Assembly: GCA_033722295.1 (NCBI GenBank)
Contig: JAWVZH010000036.1
Location: 1 to 21,979 of the forward strand
Direction: 5' to 3'
Length of the DNA stretch: 21,979 nucleotides
DNA from: JAWVZH01 sp033722295
GTDB lineage: Bacteria > Bacteroidota > Bacteroidia > Chitinophagales > Saprospiraceae
A program made the position numbers and the translations under genes. This document shows positions 6,824 through 13,623 of the stretch, in pieces; within the stretch, counting starts at the first letter, position 1, and each line of letters starts with the position of its first letter. The notes beneath the pieces were generated by a model, which did no database searches, was not told the origin of the DNA, and saw only the letters and a list, made by a program, of their open reading frames with translations.

Positions 6824-7369
6824 ATGTTGTCAAGAAATACGATTGCCCTGAACATCAACAACCTGTCCGATGCGCGCTATTTCGCAGCATACGATGTGGA
6901 TATTATGGTTTTTACAGTGAGCAAGGAAGGAGATAACCTGGGCTTGATCAAGGAGATCATCGGATGGGTGGAAGGTCCCACGCATATGCTTCACCTGTCG
7001 GAATGGGACAAGGAATTAGCGCGTTTTGCCCTCGGTGAAACAGGCGCTACGGGCCTTCTCGTGTCCCCCGATGTGATTGCGGAGGCCGATCAGGTCAGCG
7101 GCGATAACATGATCCTGTCAGACTACAATGAAGCTCTTGTACAATTCGGCATGAAGGCCGTACTGATCGTAAATGATGGTCAGGGTCTAAAGTCGGATCA
7201 TCCGTTTTACATATTACCAGGAAAAACCTCCCTTGACAATATAAAAACCTGGATCCAATCTCTTCCCGAACACGGATTTGCGCTGTCTGGCGGTTCAGAA
7301 GAAAAGGTCGGACTCAAAAGTTTCGAAGAACAGGACGAGATGATCGAACTCTTGATGGACGAAGCCTAA
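6824..7369 (+). CDS. TrpF-like (phosphoribosylanthranilate isomerase-like) protein, probably non-catalytic
   Basis: A 181-residue protein. The start, IALNINNLSDARYFAAYDVDIMVF (residues 7-30), mirrors the TrpF opening (KxCGI, then NLSDARYFAA and a GVD-LGF strand). A WVEGP element (48-52) and the C-terminal SGGSEEKVGLKSFEEQDEM (about 154-172) resemble the end of the TrpF barrel. The TrpF catalytic cysteine (KICGI) aligns to Leu9, and I see no clear catalytic aspartate. It is shorter than usual TrpF (about 200 residues), and no trp genes are nearby. It is best read as a degenerate paralogue of unknown role. Start: ATG at 6824; a GTG at 6806 would add six residues. It is divergent from the ATL gene, with about 87 bp between the two starts. 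Confidence 0.6.
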   Translation: MLSRNTIALNINNLSDARYFAAYDVDIMVFTVSKEGDNLGLIKEIIGWVEGPTHMLHLSEWDKELARFALGETGATGLLVSPDVIAEADQVSGDNMILSDYNEALVQFGMKAVLIVNDGQGLKSDHPFYILPGKTSLDNIKTWIQSLPEHGFALSGGSEEKVGLKSFEEQDEMIELLMDEA

Positions 7370-7382
7370 AGCTTCCCGCTCG

Positions 7383-7398
7383 TGTGATCAGGATCACA
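7383..7398 (+). promoter_or_regulatory. CRP-like operator upstream of the peroxiredoxin gene
   Basis: TGTGATCAGGATCACA, a perfect TGTGA-N6-TCACA palindrome (7-bp arms with a 2-bp centre), identical in form to the E. coli CRP consensus. Its centre (7390.5) is 29.5 bp before the start of a -7-like box (GATTATTG, 7420-7427, partial match to TAnnTTTG). That would put it near -41.5 of a start at about 7432, the class II activator position. The window encodes one Crp/Fnr protein, whose recognition helix is SREAISR. Confidence 0.75.
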
Positions 7399-7423
7399 AC
7401 ATCATTGCTTTCCATAGACGATT

Positions 7424-7439
7424 ATTGTTCCATAACAAT
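7424..7439 (+). promoter_or_regulatory. Second palindrome overlapping the inferred peroxiredoxin start site
   Basis: ATTGTTCCATAACAAT, a perfect inverted repeat with 6-bp arms and a 4-bp centre, 15 bp before the peroxiredoxin ATG. It overlaps the inferred transcription start and would suit a repressor or a redox regulator. No known box is matched confidently. Confidence 0.45.
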
Positions 7440-7454
7440 TAAAATCATTTTGAA

Positions 7455-8114
7455 ATGGAAACAAAAGAAGTATACAGCATGCCCCGAATTGGGGATCATG
7501 CCCCGGACTTTAAAGCTGCAACAACGGCTGGACCCATTCAATTCTCTGAATTCAACAGGGACAATTGGGTGATCATGTTCTCCCACCCTGCAGACTTTAC
7601 ACCCGTTTGCACCACCGAACTTTCGTCTTTTGCCAATAATAAAGACTGGTTTGGCGAACATAATACCAAACTCCTAGGCCTGAGCATCGATAGTGTTCAC
7701 GCCCACCTGGCCTGGGTTAATAACGTAAAGGAAAATACCGACGTATACATGGATTTTCCCATCATCGCGGACCTGGACATGCAGGTGGCCCAAAAATACG
7801 GTATGCTGCATCCCGGTGAAAGCTCAACAGAAGCGGTCAGGGCAGTCTTCTTTATCGACCCGAAAGGCAAGATCAGACTGATCATGTACTACCCGCTAAA
7901 TGTCGGACGAAATATGGATGAGATCAAAAGGGCCCTCCTCGCCCTCCAAACAGCAGATACATGCAACTGCGCACTTCCTGTTGACTGGAAGCCCGGTGAA
8001 AAAGTCATAGTAAAACCTCCAAAGACCCTCAATGAAATGGAGGAGCGTATCGCCAATGACAGCTACGAAAAAGTAGATTTCTATCTGGCAAAGATGGATC
8101 TCCCATCCAACTAA
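7455..8114 (+). CDS. 1-Cys peroxiredoxin (Prx6 type)
   Basis: A 219-residue cytosolic peroxidase. It has the peroxiredoxin motif PADFTPVC (45-52) with the peroxidatic Cys52, Thr49 and a conserved Arg129 (AVRAVFF). The C-terminal extension (LPVDWKPGEKVIVKPP, 174-189) and total length are those of the Prx6/AhpC-TSA 1-Cys class. It reduces H2O2, organic hydroperoxides and possibly persulfides; the thiol reductant is unknown, though a thioredoxin is encoded at 11000. Two extra cysteines (C170 and C172, TCNC) sit where I recall no cysteine in most Prx6 proteins. It starts at ATG 7455, downstream of the CRP-like operator, and is first in the plus-strand sulfur block. A terminator follows the gene. 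Confidence 0.92.
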   Translation: METKEVYSMPRIGDHAPDFKAATTAGPIQFSEFNRDNWVIMFSHPADFTPVCTTELSSFANNKDWFGEHNTKLLGLSIDSVHAHLAWVNNVKENTDVYMDFPIIADLDMQVAQKYGMLHPGESSTEAVRAVFFIDPKGKIRLIMYYPLNVGRNMDEIKRALLALQTADTCNCALPVDWKPGEKVIVKPPKTLNEMEERIANDSYEKVDFYLAKMDLPSN

Positions 8115-8133
8115 CACTGTAATCGAAGATTTG

Positions 8134-8175
8134 GGACCGGAGTCAATTGAATTCACTTGGCTCCGGACCTGTTTT
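8134..8175 (+). terminator. Terminator after the peroxiredoxin gene
   Basis: A 13-bp stem: GGACCGGAGTCAA (8134-8146) pairs with TTGGCTCCGGACC (8157-8169), with one A-A mismatch and one G-U pair, a 10-nt loop, then TGTTTT. It lies 20 bases after the stop and before the rhodanese gene, which may therefore have its own promoter or depend on read-through. Confidence 0.8.
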
Positions 8176-8203
8176 ACATAATTAGAACTCAAAACTATCT
8201 ATC

Positions 8204-8503
8204 ATGACTAAAAGTGAACTACAAAACCTGTTACAACGGGAGGATATAATTCTGATCGATGTCCGTGAACCATTCGAATTTGGCATGGACCACATCAAAG
8301 GGGCTATAAATTATCCCCTCGGTGACATCCCGACCAAAGTCGGGAAACTGAAAAATATGGATAAGCCCATCATTCTGTACTGTGCTTCGGGTAACCGGAG
8401 TGGCCAGGCGGCTGAATTTCTCAAAGCCCATGGCTTGCTATCTGCCTATAATGCCGGAGGTATTGAAGACGTGCGAGCTTTGATGTCTTCTGCTGTTCAC
8501 TAA
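8204..8503 (+). CDS. Single-domain rhodanese (sulfurtransferase)
   Basis: A 99-residue single rhodanese domain. It has the CH2A-type strand IILIDVREPFEFGMDHI (15-31), the GAINYPLG segment (33-40) and the active-site loop CASGNRS (60-66) with the persulfide-carrying Cys60. It moves sulfane sulfur between thiosulfate or persulfides and thiol acceptors in the cytosol. It lies 4 bases before the universal stress gene, so the two are co-transcribed, and is close to the dioxygenase that carries two more rhodanese domains. The context points to sulfane-sulfur relay during sulfide oxidation. It starts at ATG. Confidence 0.92.
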   Translation: MTKSELQNLLQREDIILIDVREPFEFGMDHIKGAINYPLGDIPTKVGKLKNMDKPIILYCASGNRSGQAAEFLKAHGLLSAYNAGGIEDVRALMSSAVH

Positions 8504-8507
8504 AAAT

Positions 8508-9368
8508 ATGATGATCATGAAACGAATACTTCTACCTTCGGATCTAAGCGCCCTGAGTGACTATGCTTATGACTTTGCTCATAGAATATCGTCATTGACA
8601 GGCGCTGTAATACATGTATTTTCTGTCATTCCCGCTCCTCCACGCGCAGTTTTTGACAAAGATGGCAGCCTGAAAAATGATAACGCCTCAGATTACTCCG
8701 GATGGTTTGCCAAAAAAGTAGAAAGAGATAAAAAGCTGAAGAACTGGGCAAGGGATAAGGAAGATGTCGTCAGCACTGAGGTGAAAATAGGACGTGTCAG
8801 GGAGGACATAATAAATTATGTGGATGCCAATGATATCGACCTTATCATCATGGGAACTGGCGGAGCGGTTGGAATGGATGAGGCCCTCCGGGGCACCAAT
8901 GCCGAATATATCATAAACCACGCCAGTGTGCCGACGATTTGTCTTAAATGCGACAGATCAAATATCGTGATAAACGATATCTTACTAGTGAGTGACTTCC
9001 AGGAAGACACCCCGATAAAACTGGAAGCTCTGAGGCTTCTAAGAACGATCTTCAATGCGCGGTTACATTTTCTGAAAGTGGTAACTAAAGAAGATTTTGA
9101 ATCATCAAAGGATATACACGAACGTATGGACAGATTCAGAGACCAGAATGACCTTTCCAATGCCATATACCACATTTACAACGATGAATCCGTGGAAAAG
9201 GGCATAATCAACTTCTCTACCGAGAGCGGGATCGCGTTCCTGGCCGTCGGAACCCATCAAAGGAAGGGATTCAGCCGGCTGTTCAAACAGAGTGTTACCG
9301 ATGGGATAGTCAATCACATTTATCAACCTGTGCTTTGCTTTCCCGTTATTAAAAGTGAAGATCAATGA
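8508..9368 (+). CDS. Tandem universal stress protein
   Basis: A 286-residue protein with two UspA domains, about 1-148 and 149-286. The first begins KRILLPSDLSALSDYAYDF and has the nucleotide-loop segment IIMGTGGAVGMDEALRGTNA followed by VPTICLK. The second begins NDILLVSDFQED and ends in LAVGTHQRKGFSRLFKQS followed by QPVLCFPV. Glycine-containing loops are visible in both, but whether ATP binds cannot be decided by eye. Several ATG codons (8508, 8511, 8517) could start it; the third gives MKRILLPSD, the usual family opening. It follows the rhodanese gene by 4 bases. Universal stress proteins are common in sulfur and redox operons of Bacteroidota, but their role there is not known. Confidence 0.88.
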   Translation: MMIMKRILLPSDLSALSDYAYDFAHRISSLTGAVIHVFSVIPAPPRAVFDKDGSLKNDNASDYSGWFAKKVERDKKLKNWARDKEDVVSTEVKIGRVREDIINYVDANDIDLIIMGTGGAVGMDEALRGTNAEYIINHASVPTICLKCDRSNIVINDILLVSDFQEDTPIKLEALRLLRTIFNARLHFLKVVTKEDFESSKDIHERMDRFRDQNDLSNAIYHIYNDESVEKGIINFSTESGIAFLAVGTHQRKGFSRLFKQSVTDGIVNHIYQPVLCFPVIKSEDQ

Positions 9369-9383
9369 TGGTTTTTTACTCAA

Positions 9384-9428
9384 TGTGATCTGAGTTACAA
9401 AATCAATGATCTAGATGGGGCATCTTTG
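9384..9428 (+). promoter_or_regulatory. CRP-like operator and -7 box for the dioxygenase gene
   Basis: TGTGATCTGAGTTACA (9384-9399) matches TGTGA-N6-TCACA with one mismatch. Its centre (9391.5) is 29.5 bp before CATCTTTG (9421-9428), which differs from the Bacteroidota -7 consensus TAnnTTTG at one base. The spacing is the same as for the operator at 7383. The inferred start is about 9433, putting the operator near -41.5. No good -33 TTG is visible, as expected for an activator-dependent promoter. Confidence 0.7.
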
Positions 9429-9449
9429 TGCTATACAAAAAAATAAAAA

Positions 9450-10901
9450 ATGAAAGTAGAACAAATTTATACTGGCTGCCTTGCGGAGGCAGCATATTAT
9501 ATCGAGAGTAAGGGTGAGGCGGTAATTATCGACCCTCTTCGCGAGACCAAACCCTACATGGAGATGCTCGAAAAAAGAGGTACAAAATTGAAATATATCC
9601 TTGAGACGCATTTTCATGCGGATTTCGTTTCGGGGCATATAGACCTGGCCAAAAAAACAGGTGCAACCATCGTTTATGGGCCTAATGCCGAGACGTCGTA
9701 TGACATATACAGTGCAAAGGACGGTGAGGAACTCAAGGTAGGCGATATCACCATTAAAGTATTACATACACCGGGACATACCCTGGAAAGCACCACCTAC
9801 CTTCTGCTAGATGAAAAAGGTGAGGATTACGCTATTTTCACCGGAGACACGCTCTTTCTCGGTGATGTAGGCAGACCCGACCTCGCCATTAAGCAGGGCG
9901 AGCTGACAAAAGAGGATCTTGCCGGCATGCTTTATGAAAGCCTGAGAAACAAGATCATGCCCCTGGATGATGACATCATCGTCTATCCCGCTCACGGTGC
10001 AGGTTCAGCCTGTGGAAAAAACCTTAGTTCTGAAACATGGGGATACCTGGGCGATCAGAAAAGATCTAATTACGCCTTGAGAAAGGATATGAGCAAGGAG
10101 GAGTTCGTAAAAGAAGTTACGGCGGGGCTGACACCGCCACCTCAATACTTTGCCAAAAATGCCATGATGAACAAGTCGGGTTATGAGAGTATTGACGAAG
10201 TGCTGGAAAAAGGAAATGTTGCACTTTCTCCGGAAGAATTTGAAAATCTGGTAGAGCAACATGGGGCATTGATGCTGGATACGCGAAATGAATTTGACTT
10301 TGCCAAGGAGCATATTCCAAACTCCATCTTCATAGGTATCGATGGCAGTTTTGCTCCCTGGGTTGGTGCGCTTATTACAGATATCGAGCAGCCTATTGTC
10401 ATCGTCGCTCCCGAAGGTCGCGAGGAAGAAGTTGTAATGCGCCTGAGCAGGGTTGGATATGACAACACTCTCGGATATCTGAAAGGCGGCATAGAAGCCT
10501 GGAAAGAAGCAGGAAAAGAAGTCGATAACGTCAGCGGCGTAACCGCCGATGAATTGGCCGAAAAGATGAATGGCGAGATCGATGGTGATATACTGGATGT
10601 CAGGAAACCTACGGAGTATCTTTCACAGCATATCAAAGGCGCCATAAACTTCCCGCTTGATTACATCAACAGCAATATGGACCGCCTCGAAAAGGATAAA
10701 AAGTACTTCCTGCATTGCCTGGGTGGATACAGATCGATGATCACCGCTTCTATTCTGAAGTCACGTGGTTACCATGACCTGGTGGATATCAAAGAAGGTT
10801 GGGAGGCCATTGAGCCAAGCGACATAGAAAAAACAGAGTATGTATGTCCTACAACCATGGACCAGGAAGCTATTGACAAAGCAGTGGAAGCTGTAGTTTA
10901 A
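9450..10901 (+). CDS. Persulfide dioxygenase-sulfurtransferase, MBL fold plus two rhodanese domains (CstB-like)
   Basis: A 483-residue cytosolic enzyme. The N-terminal metallo-beta-lactamase domain (about 1-235) has THFHADFVSGH (53-63), HTPGH (106-110), FTGDTLFLGDVGRPDL (130-145) and YPAHG (179-183). This is the ETHE1-like set, with Fe ligands probably H54, H110 and D133. A first rhodanese domain (about 255-355) has APEGREE where the active-site Cys should be, so it is a pseudo-rhodanese. The second (about 365-460) is complete, with Cys423 in HCLGGYRS. The MBL/pseudo-rhodanese/rhodanese order is that of staphylococcal CstB, which oxidises persulfides and makes thiosulfate. Here it probably takes the persulfide produced by the SQR at 16666. 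It has its own CRP-like promoter upstream and a strong terminator downstream. Confidence 0.92.
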   Translation: MKVEQIYTGCLAEAAYYIESKGEAVIIDPLRETKPYMEMLEKRGTKLKYILETHFHADFVSGHIDLAKKTGATIVYGPNAETSYDIYSAKDGEELKVGDITIKVLHTPGHTLESTTYLLLDEKGEDYAIFTGDTLFLGDVGRPDLAIKQGELTKEDLAGMLYESLRNKIMPLDDDIIVYPAHGAGSACGKNLSSETWGYLGDQKRSNYALRKDMSKEEFVKEVTAGLTPPPQYFAKNAMMNKSGYESIDEVLEKGNVALSPEEFENLVEQHGALMLDTRNEFDFAKEHIPNSIFIGIDGSFAPWVGALITDIEQPIVIVAPEGREEEVVMRLSRVGYDNTLGYLKGGIEAWKEAGKEVDNVSGVTADELAEKMNGEIDGDILDVRKPTEYLSQHIKGAINFPLDYINSNMDRLEKDKKYFLHCLGGYRSMITASILKSRGYHDLVDIKEGWEAIEPSDIEKTEYVCPTTMDQEAIDKAVEAVV

Positions 10902-10933
10902 ATTGATAAATAGAGTGTTATTTAATGTTAGAG

Positions 10934-10955
10934 CCCCTGCCCGTCAGGGGTTTTT
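10934..10955 (+). terminator. Rho-independent terminator after the dioxygenase gene
   Basis: CCCCTG (10934-10939), loop CCCGT, CAGGGG (10945-10950) and then five T. It lies 33 bases after the stop. The thioredoxin gene starts 44 bp later and probably has its own promoter or relies on read-through. Confidence 0.88.
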
Positions 10956-10999
10956 AACTGCCTTGAACAAGTATTGTTGATCATTCAAAATTAGATAAA

Positions 11000-11305
11000 A
11001 TGAAAACATCATTCAATGACCTTATAAATGGCGACAAGCCAGTACTCGTTGACTTTCACGCCGAATGGTGTGGTCCCTGCAAAGCCATGGCTCCGATACT
11101 TAAGGAGGTCGCGGCCAGCATAGGAGATGACGCGAAGATCGTAAAGATCGATGTCGACAAAAACAGAGCGTTGTCCCAAAGGCTTCAGATACAGGGTGTT
11201 CCCACTTTTGCACTTTTTCACAATGGTGAAATGAAGTGGCGACAATCAGGGATGCAATCAGCGGCCAGTTTGATAAATATTATCAAACAGAATGTCGCCT
11301 CTTAA
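11000..11305 (+). CDS. trxA: Thioredoxin
   Basis: A 101-residue cytosolic thioredoxin with VLVDFHAEWCGPCK (15-28), redox pair C24/C27, the cis-proline in GVPTFALF and a C-terminal helix. Length and motifs are those of classical thioredoxin. In this setting it may reduce the peroxiredoxin, rhodaneses or protein persulfides, or release sulfide from thiosulfate-derived persulfide. It is 34 bp before the first YeeE/YedE gene on the same strand. It is probably one of several thioredoxins in the genome, so the symbol marks the family rather than the housekeeping copy. Confidence 0.9.
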   Translation: MKTSFNDLINGDKPVLVDFHAEWCGPCKAMAPILKEVAASIGDDAKIVKIDVDKNRALSQRLQIQGVPTFALFHNGEMKWRQSGMQSAASLINIIKQNVAS

Positions 11306-11339
11306 TTTGATATTAATTAACAATAAAAAGTAAAAGACC

Positions 11340-11906
11340 ATGATAATGGACCTGATTGTGGGACATTGGCACTGGGCATTTTCTGGTGCGGCCATAGTTG
11401 TGATCGTTTTCCTGCTCACATGGATGGGACAGGAATTCGGGGTTTCTTCGGTGTTCCGAAACATTTGTACGGTATTTGGAGCTGGAAGAAAGATCCAGTT
11501 CTTCAATATCGATCTGAAAACAGAGTACTGGCGTTTCGCCTTTATCATTGGCGCGCTGGTCGGTGGCGCCATCGCGGGACAATATTTAATGGGTAGTGAA
11601 CCACTGGATATTTCTCAGGCTACGATCTCGCATTTGGAGAATGACTGGGGTATTACTTATCCGCAAGGCGGCGGACTCTTGCCAACATCTGTTTTTAACC
11701 TCGGAAATCTAAAGGGCGTGATCATCGCCTTGTTCGGCGGTTTTATGGTAGGGTTCGGTGCCCGTTATGGTGATGGCTGTACTTCAGGCCATGCGATCAC
11801 GGGATTGTCACATCTGCAATTGCCTTCTTTGCTGACAGTTATTGGTTTTTTCATCGGTGGATTGGCCATGACCTGGCTGATCATGCCTCTAATCTTTGGA
11901 GCTTAA
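11340..11906 (+). CDS. YeeE/YedE family transporter, first half
   Basis: A 188-residue membrane protein with about five hydrophobic segments (roughly 13-30, 64-82, 124-140, 160-172, 173-187). The signature GFGARYGDGCTSGHAITG (138-155) holds the conserved Cys147 that in YeeE-type thiosulfate carriers interacts with thiosulfate. It is about half the length of full YeeE (about 350 residues), and the missing half is the next gene. The start is ATG 11340, or ATG 11346 two codons later. It should form one channel with the product of 11918-12331 in the inner membrane, importing or exporting thiosulfate or another sulfur species. Confidence 0.9.
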   Translation: MIMDLIVGHWHWAFSGAAIVVIVFLLTWMGQEFGVSSVFRNICTVFGAGRKIQFFNIDLKTEYWRFAFIIGALVGGAIAGQYLMGSEPLDISQATISHLENDWGITYPQGGGLLPTSVFNLGNLKGVIIALFGGFMVGFGARYGDGCTSGHAITGLSHLQLPSLLTVIGFFIGGLAMTWLIMPLIFGA

Positions 11907-11917
11907 AAAATTATAAA

Positions 11918-12331
11918 ATGAGATTATTAGGATTTTTTAGCGTAGGTATCCTTTTTGGAATCATACTATCAAAATCAGAGGCTATTTCCTGGTACAGGAT
12001 CCATGAAATGTTCAGGTTTGAAAGTATACATATGTATGGGATCATCGGCGTTGCTGTCATCCTTGGTGCTATTACCATAGCCGTGATGAAGCGTACGAAG
12101 ATGAAAACGCTTACAGATACCATGGTATCTTACAAACCCATGAAACTCAATTATAAAAGACACTTGTTGGCAGGTACTATATTCGGCCTTGGATGGGCCC
12201 TGATGGGTGCATGTCCCGGACCAATGTTCATCATGTTGGGTCATGGCTTCTGGATATTTATCGTCACTTTGATCGGTGCTACTTTAGGTACATTCGCCTA
12301 TGGAGCGATAAGAGAAAAACTTCCACACTAG
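11918..12331 (+). CDS. YeeE/YedE family transporter, second half
   Basis: A 137-residue membrane protein with about four hydrophobic segments (4-20, 40-58, 82-98, 108-130). It carries the second YeeE signature, GLGWALMGACPGPMF (90-104), with the conserved Cys99. It follows the first half by 11 bp and is followed by the porin gene after only 2 bp, so this is an operon. Two-gene versions of YeeE/YedE occur in many bacteria and the pair probably assembles as a heterodimer. Substrate by context: thiosulfate or a related sulfur compound. Confidence 0.9.
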   Translation: MRLLGFFSVGILFGIILSKSEAISWYRIHEMFRFESIHMYGIIGVAVILGAITIAVMKRTKMKTLTDTMVSYKPMKLNYKRHLLAGTIFGLGWALMGACPGPMFIMLGHGFWIFIVTLIGATLGTFAYGAIREKLPH

Positions 12332-12333
12332 AA

Positions 12334-13614
12334 ATGCGGTGGTTTAAGTTAATCATATCAATATTAATTATATCCGCTTTCAGCCAGGCCCAGGCCCAGG
12401 ATCAAAATACAAATGGTAAAGGGACGAAGCCGGTAATTGAGATGCAACCTGTTATAGGCCTTCAGGTCTGGTCGGTGTACACGATAAGTGCGGAGATCTA
12501 TGATGAGAGTATCTCTCAATTCATTCCGGTTGAGGACCGTATAAATTTTCAATTGCGACGATCCAGGATCGGTGTAAAAGGCAGCTATGGTCCGAGGCTC
12601 AAATTCAATTTTACTGCGGCTGCCGATCTCGTTGGAAGAGATGCGCTCGCCGGAACAGAAGGAGGGCAGAATAATGGAGGATTTCCTCTGCTCAGGATCT
12701 GGAATGCCTGGCTACAGTGGAAAGCTCTTGGCAACTCTGAAAGCGTTAATATCACCTTCGGATTTTTTCCGCCCCGCATCGGACGGGAATCAATGACACC
12801 TGCTTTGAAAAGCCCGAGCATGGAAAAAGCCTGGTCACAGAATTATTTGCGCAGGCATCTTGTAGGTACCGGGCCCGGAAGAAGCGTGGGACTCAACATA
12901 GGCGGTTTGATACAATTAAAGAAAAACCTTGCCTTTGATTATGAAGCTGGTATATTCAATCCCATTCTCAACGAGTCTGGTAATGCCACCTCAGGCTCCG
13001 TTACCGGACCCCTCCTGGTGTCTCGGGTCGGCATACAGGTCGGTGAACCTGAAGGTAGTAAATATACTCTGTCCAAAACAACGAACTACTTCGGGGAGCG
13101 CCGAGGTATGACTGTCGCTTTTGCCGGGGCATATAACAAGGGCCAGAACGCATATAATGACAACGTTGCACTTGGCATAGACTGGTTGATCAATTGGGAC
13201 AACCTTCATTTCGATGGAGACTGGACAATGCTTAGCCGCAATCCTGTCGATACGGACGATAAGCTTGACGCTCATACCGGCTATGTCAGGTTGGGCTATA
13301 ATTTAGTGCGAAATAATAGATTGATCATTATGCCAGCATTGATGTACGCCTGGTTTGAAGGAGCGACATCCGAAAGCCTGCAGACAACGGCAAGCAAGAT
13401 CAACTTTCCTTCCGGAAGGGAAGGCATGCTTGAAGCCTCTATGCACTTTTACTTTGATAAAAAATATCGGCTTACTTTCGCCTATACCCGGCGAACTGCC
13501 GACAGTGGGGAAATGGGGCCTGAAAATGAAATCAACAATTATTATTCTCAAAGCGGGATCGGCCCAATAAAACGAGGAGACTGGATTGGAGCAGGTGTGG
13601 TCGCAACCTTCTAA
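12334..13614 (+). CDS. Outer-membrane porin, OprO/OprP-like
   Basis: A 426-residue protein. A signal peptide (about 1-20, MRWFKLIISILII, cleavage after AQA) leads into a beta-barrel with alternating hydrophobic strands, for example RSRIGVKGSYGPRLKFNFTA, VNITFGFFPPRIG, RLTFAYTRR and the C-terminal strand GDWIGAGVVATF ending in Phe. This fits the phosphate-selective porin O/P-type family often found in Bacteroidota. The true start is the ATG at 12334; the open frame extends upstream to 12193 only by overlapping the YeeE gene in another frame. It lies directly after the YeeE pair and 9 bp before the regulator, so it probably brings small anions (thiosulfate, sulfite or sulfate by inference) across the outer membrane. 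Confidence 0.85.
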   Translation: MRWFKLIISILIISAFSQAQAQDQNTNGKGTKPVIEMQPVIGLQVWSVYTISAEIYDESISQFIPVEDRINFQLRRSRIGVKGSYGPRLKFNFTAAADLVGRDALAGTEGGQNNGGFPLLRIWNAWLQWKALGNSESVNITFGFFPPRIGRESMTPALKSPSMEKAWSQNYLRRHLVGTGPGRSVGLNIGGLIQLKKNLAFDYEAGIFNPILNESGNATSGSVTGPLLVSRVGIQVGEPEGSKYTLSKTTNYFGERRGMTVAFAGAYNKGQNAYNDNVALGIDWLINWDNLHFDGDWTMLSRNPVDTDDKLDAHTGYVRLGYNLVRNNRLIIMPALMYAWFEGATSESLQTTASKINFPSGREGMLEASMHFYFDKKYRLTFAYTRRTADSGEMGPENEINNYYSQSGIGPIKRGDWIGAGVVATF

Positions 13615-13623
13615 AAACCAATT

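Noticed and set aside
12193..12333. Upstream extension of the porin reading frame to an earlier ATG
   Set aside because: It overlaps the second YeeE gene in another frame, and the signal peptide begins at the ATG at 12334.
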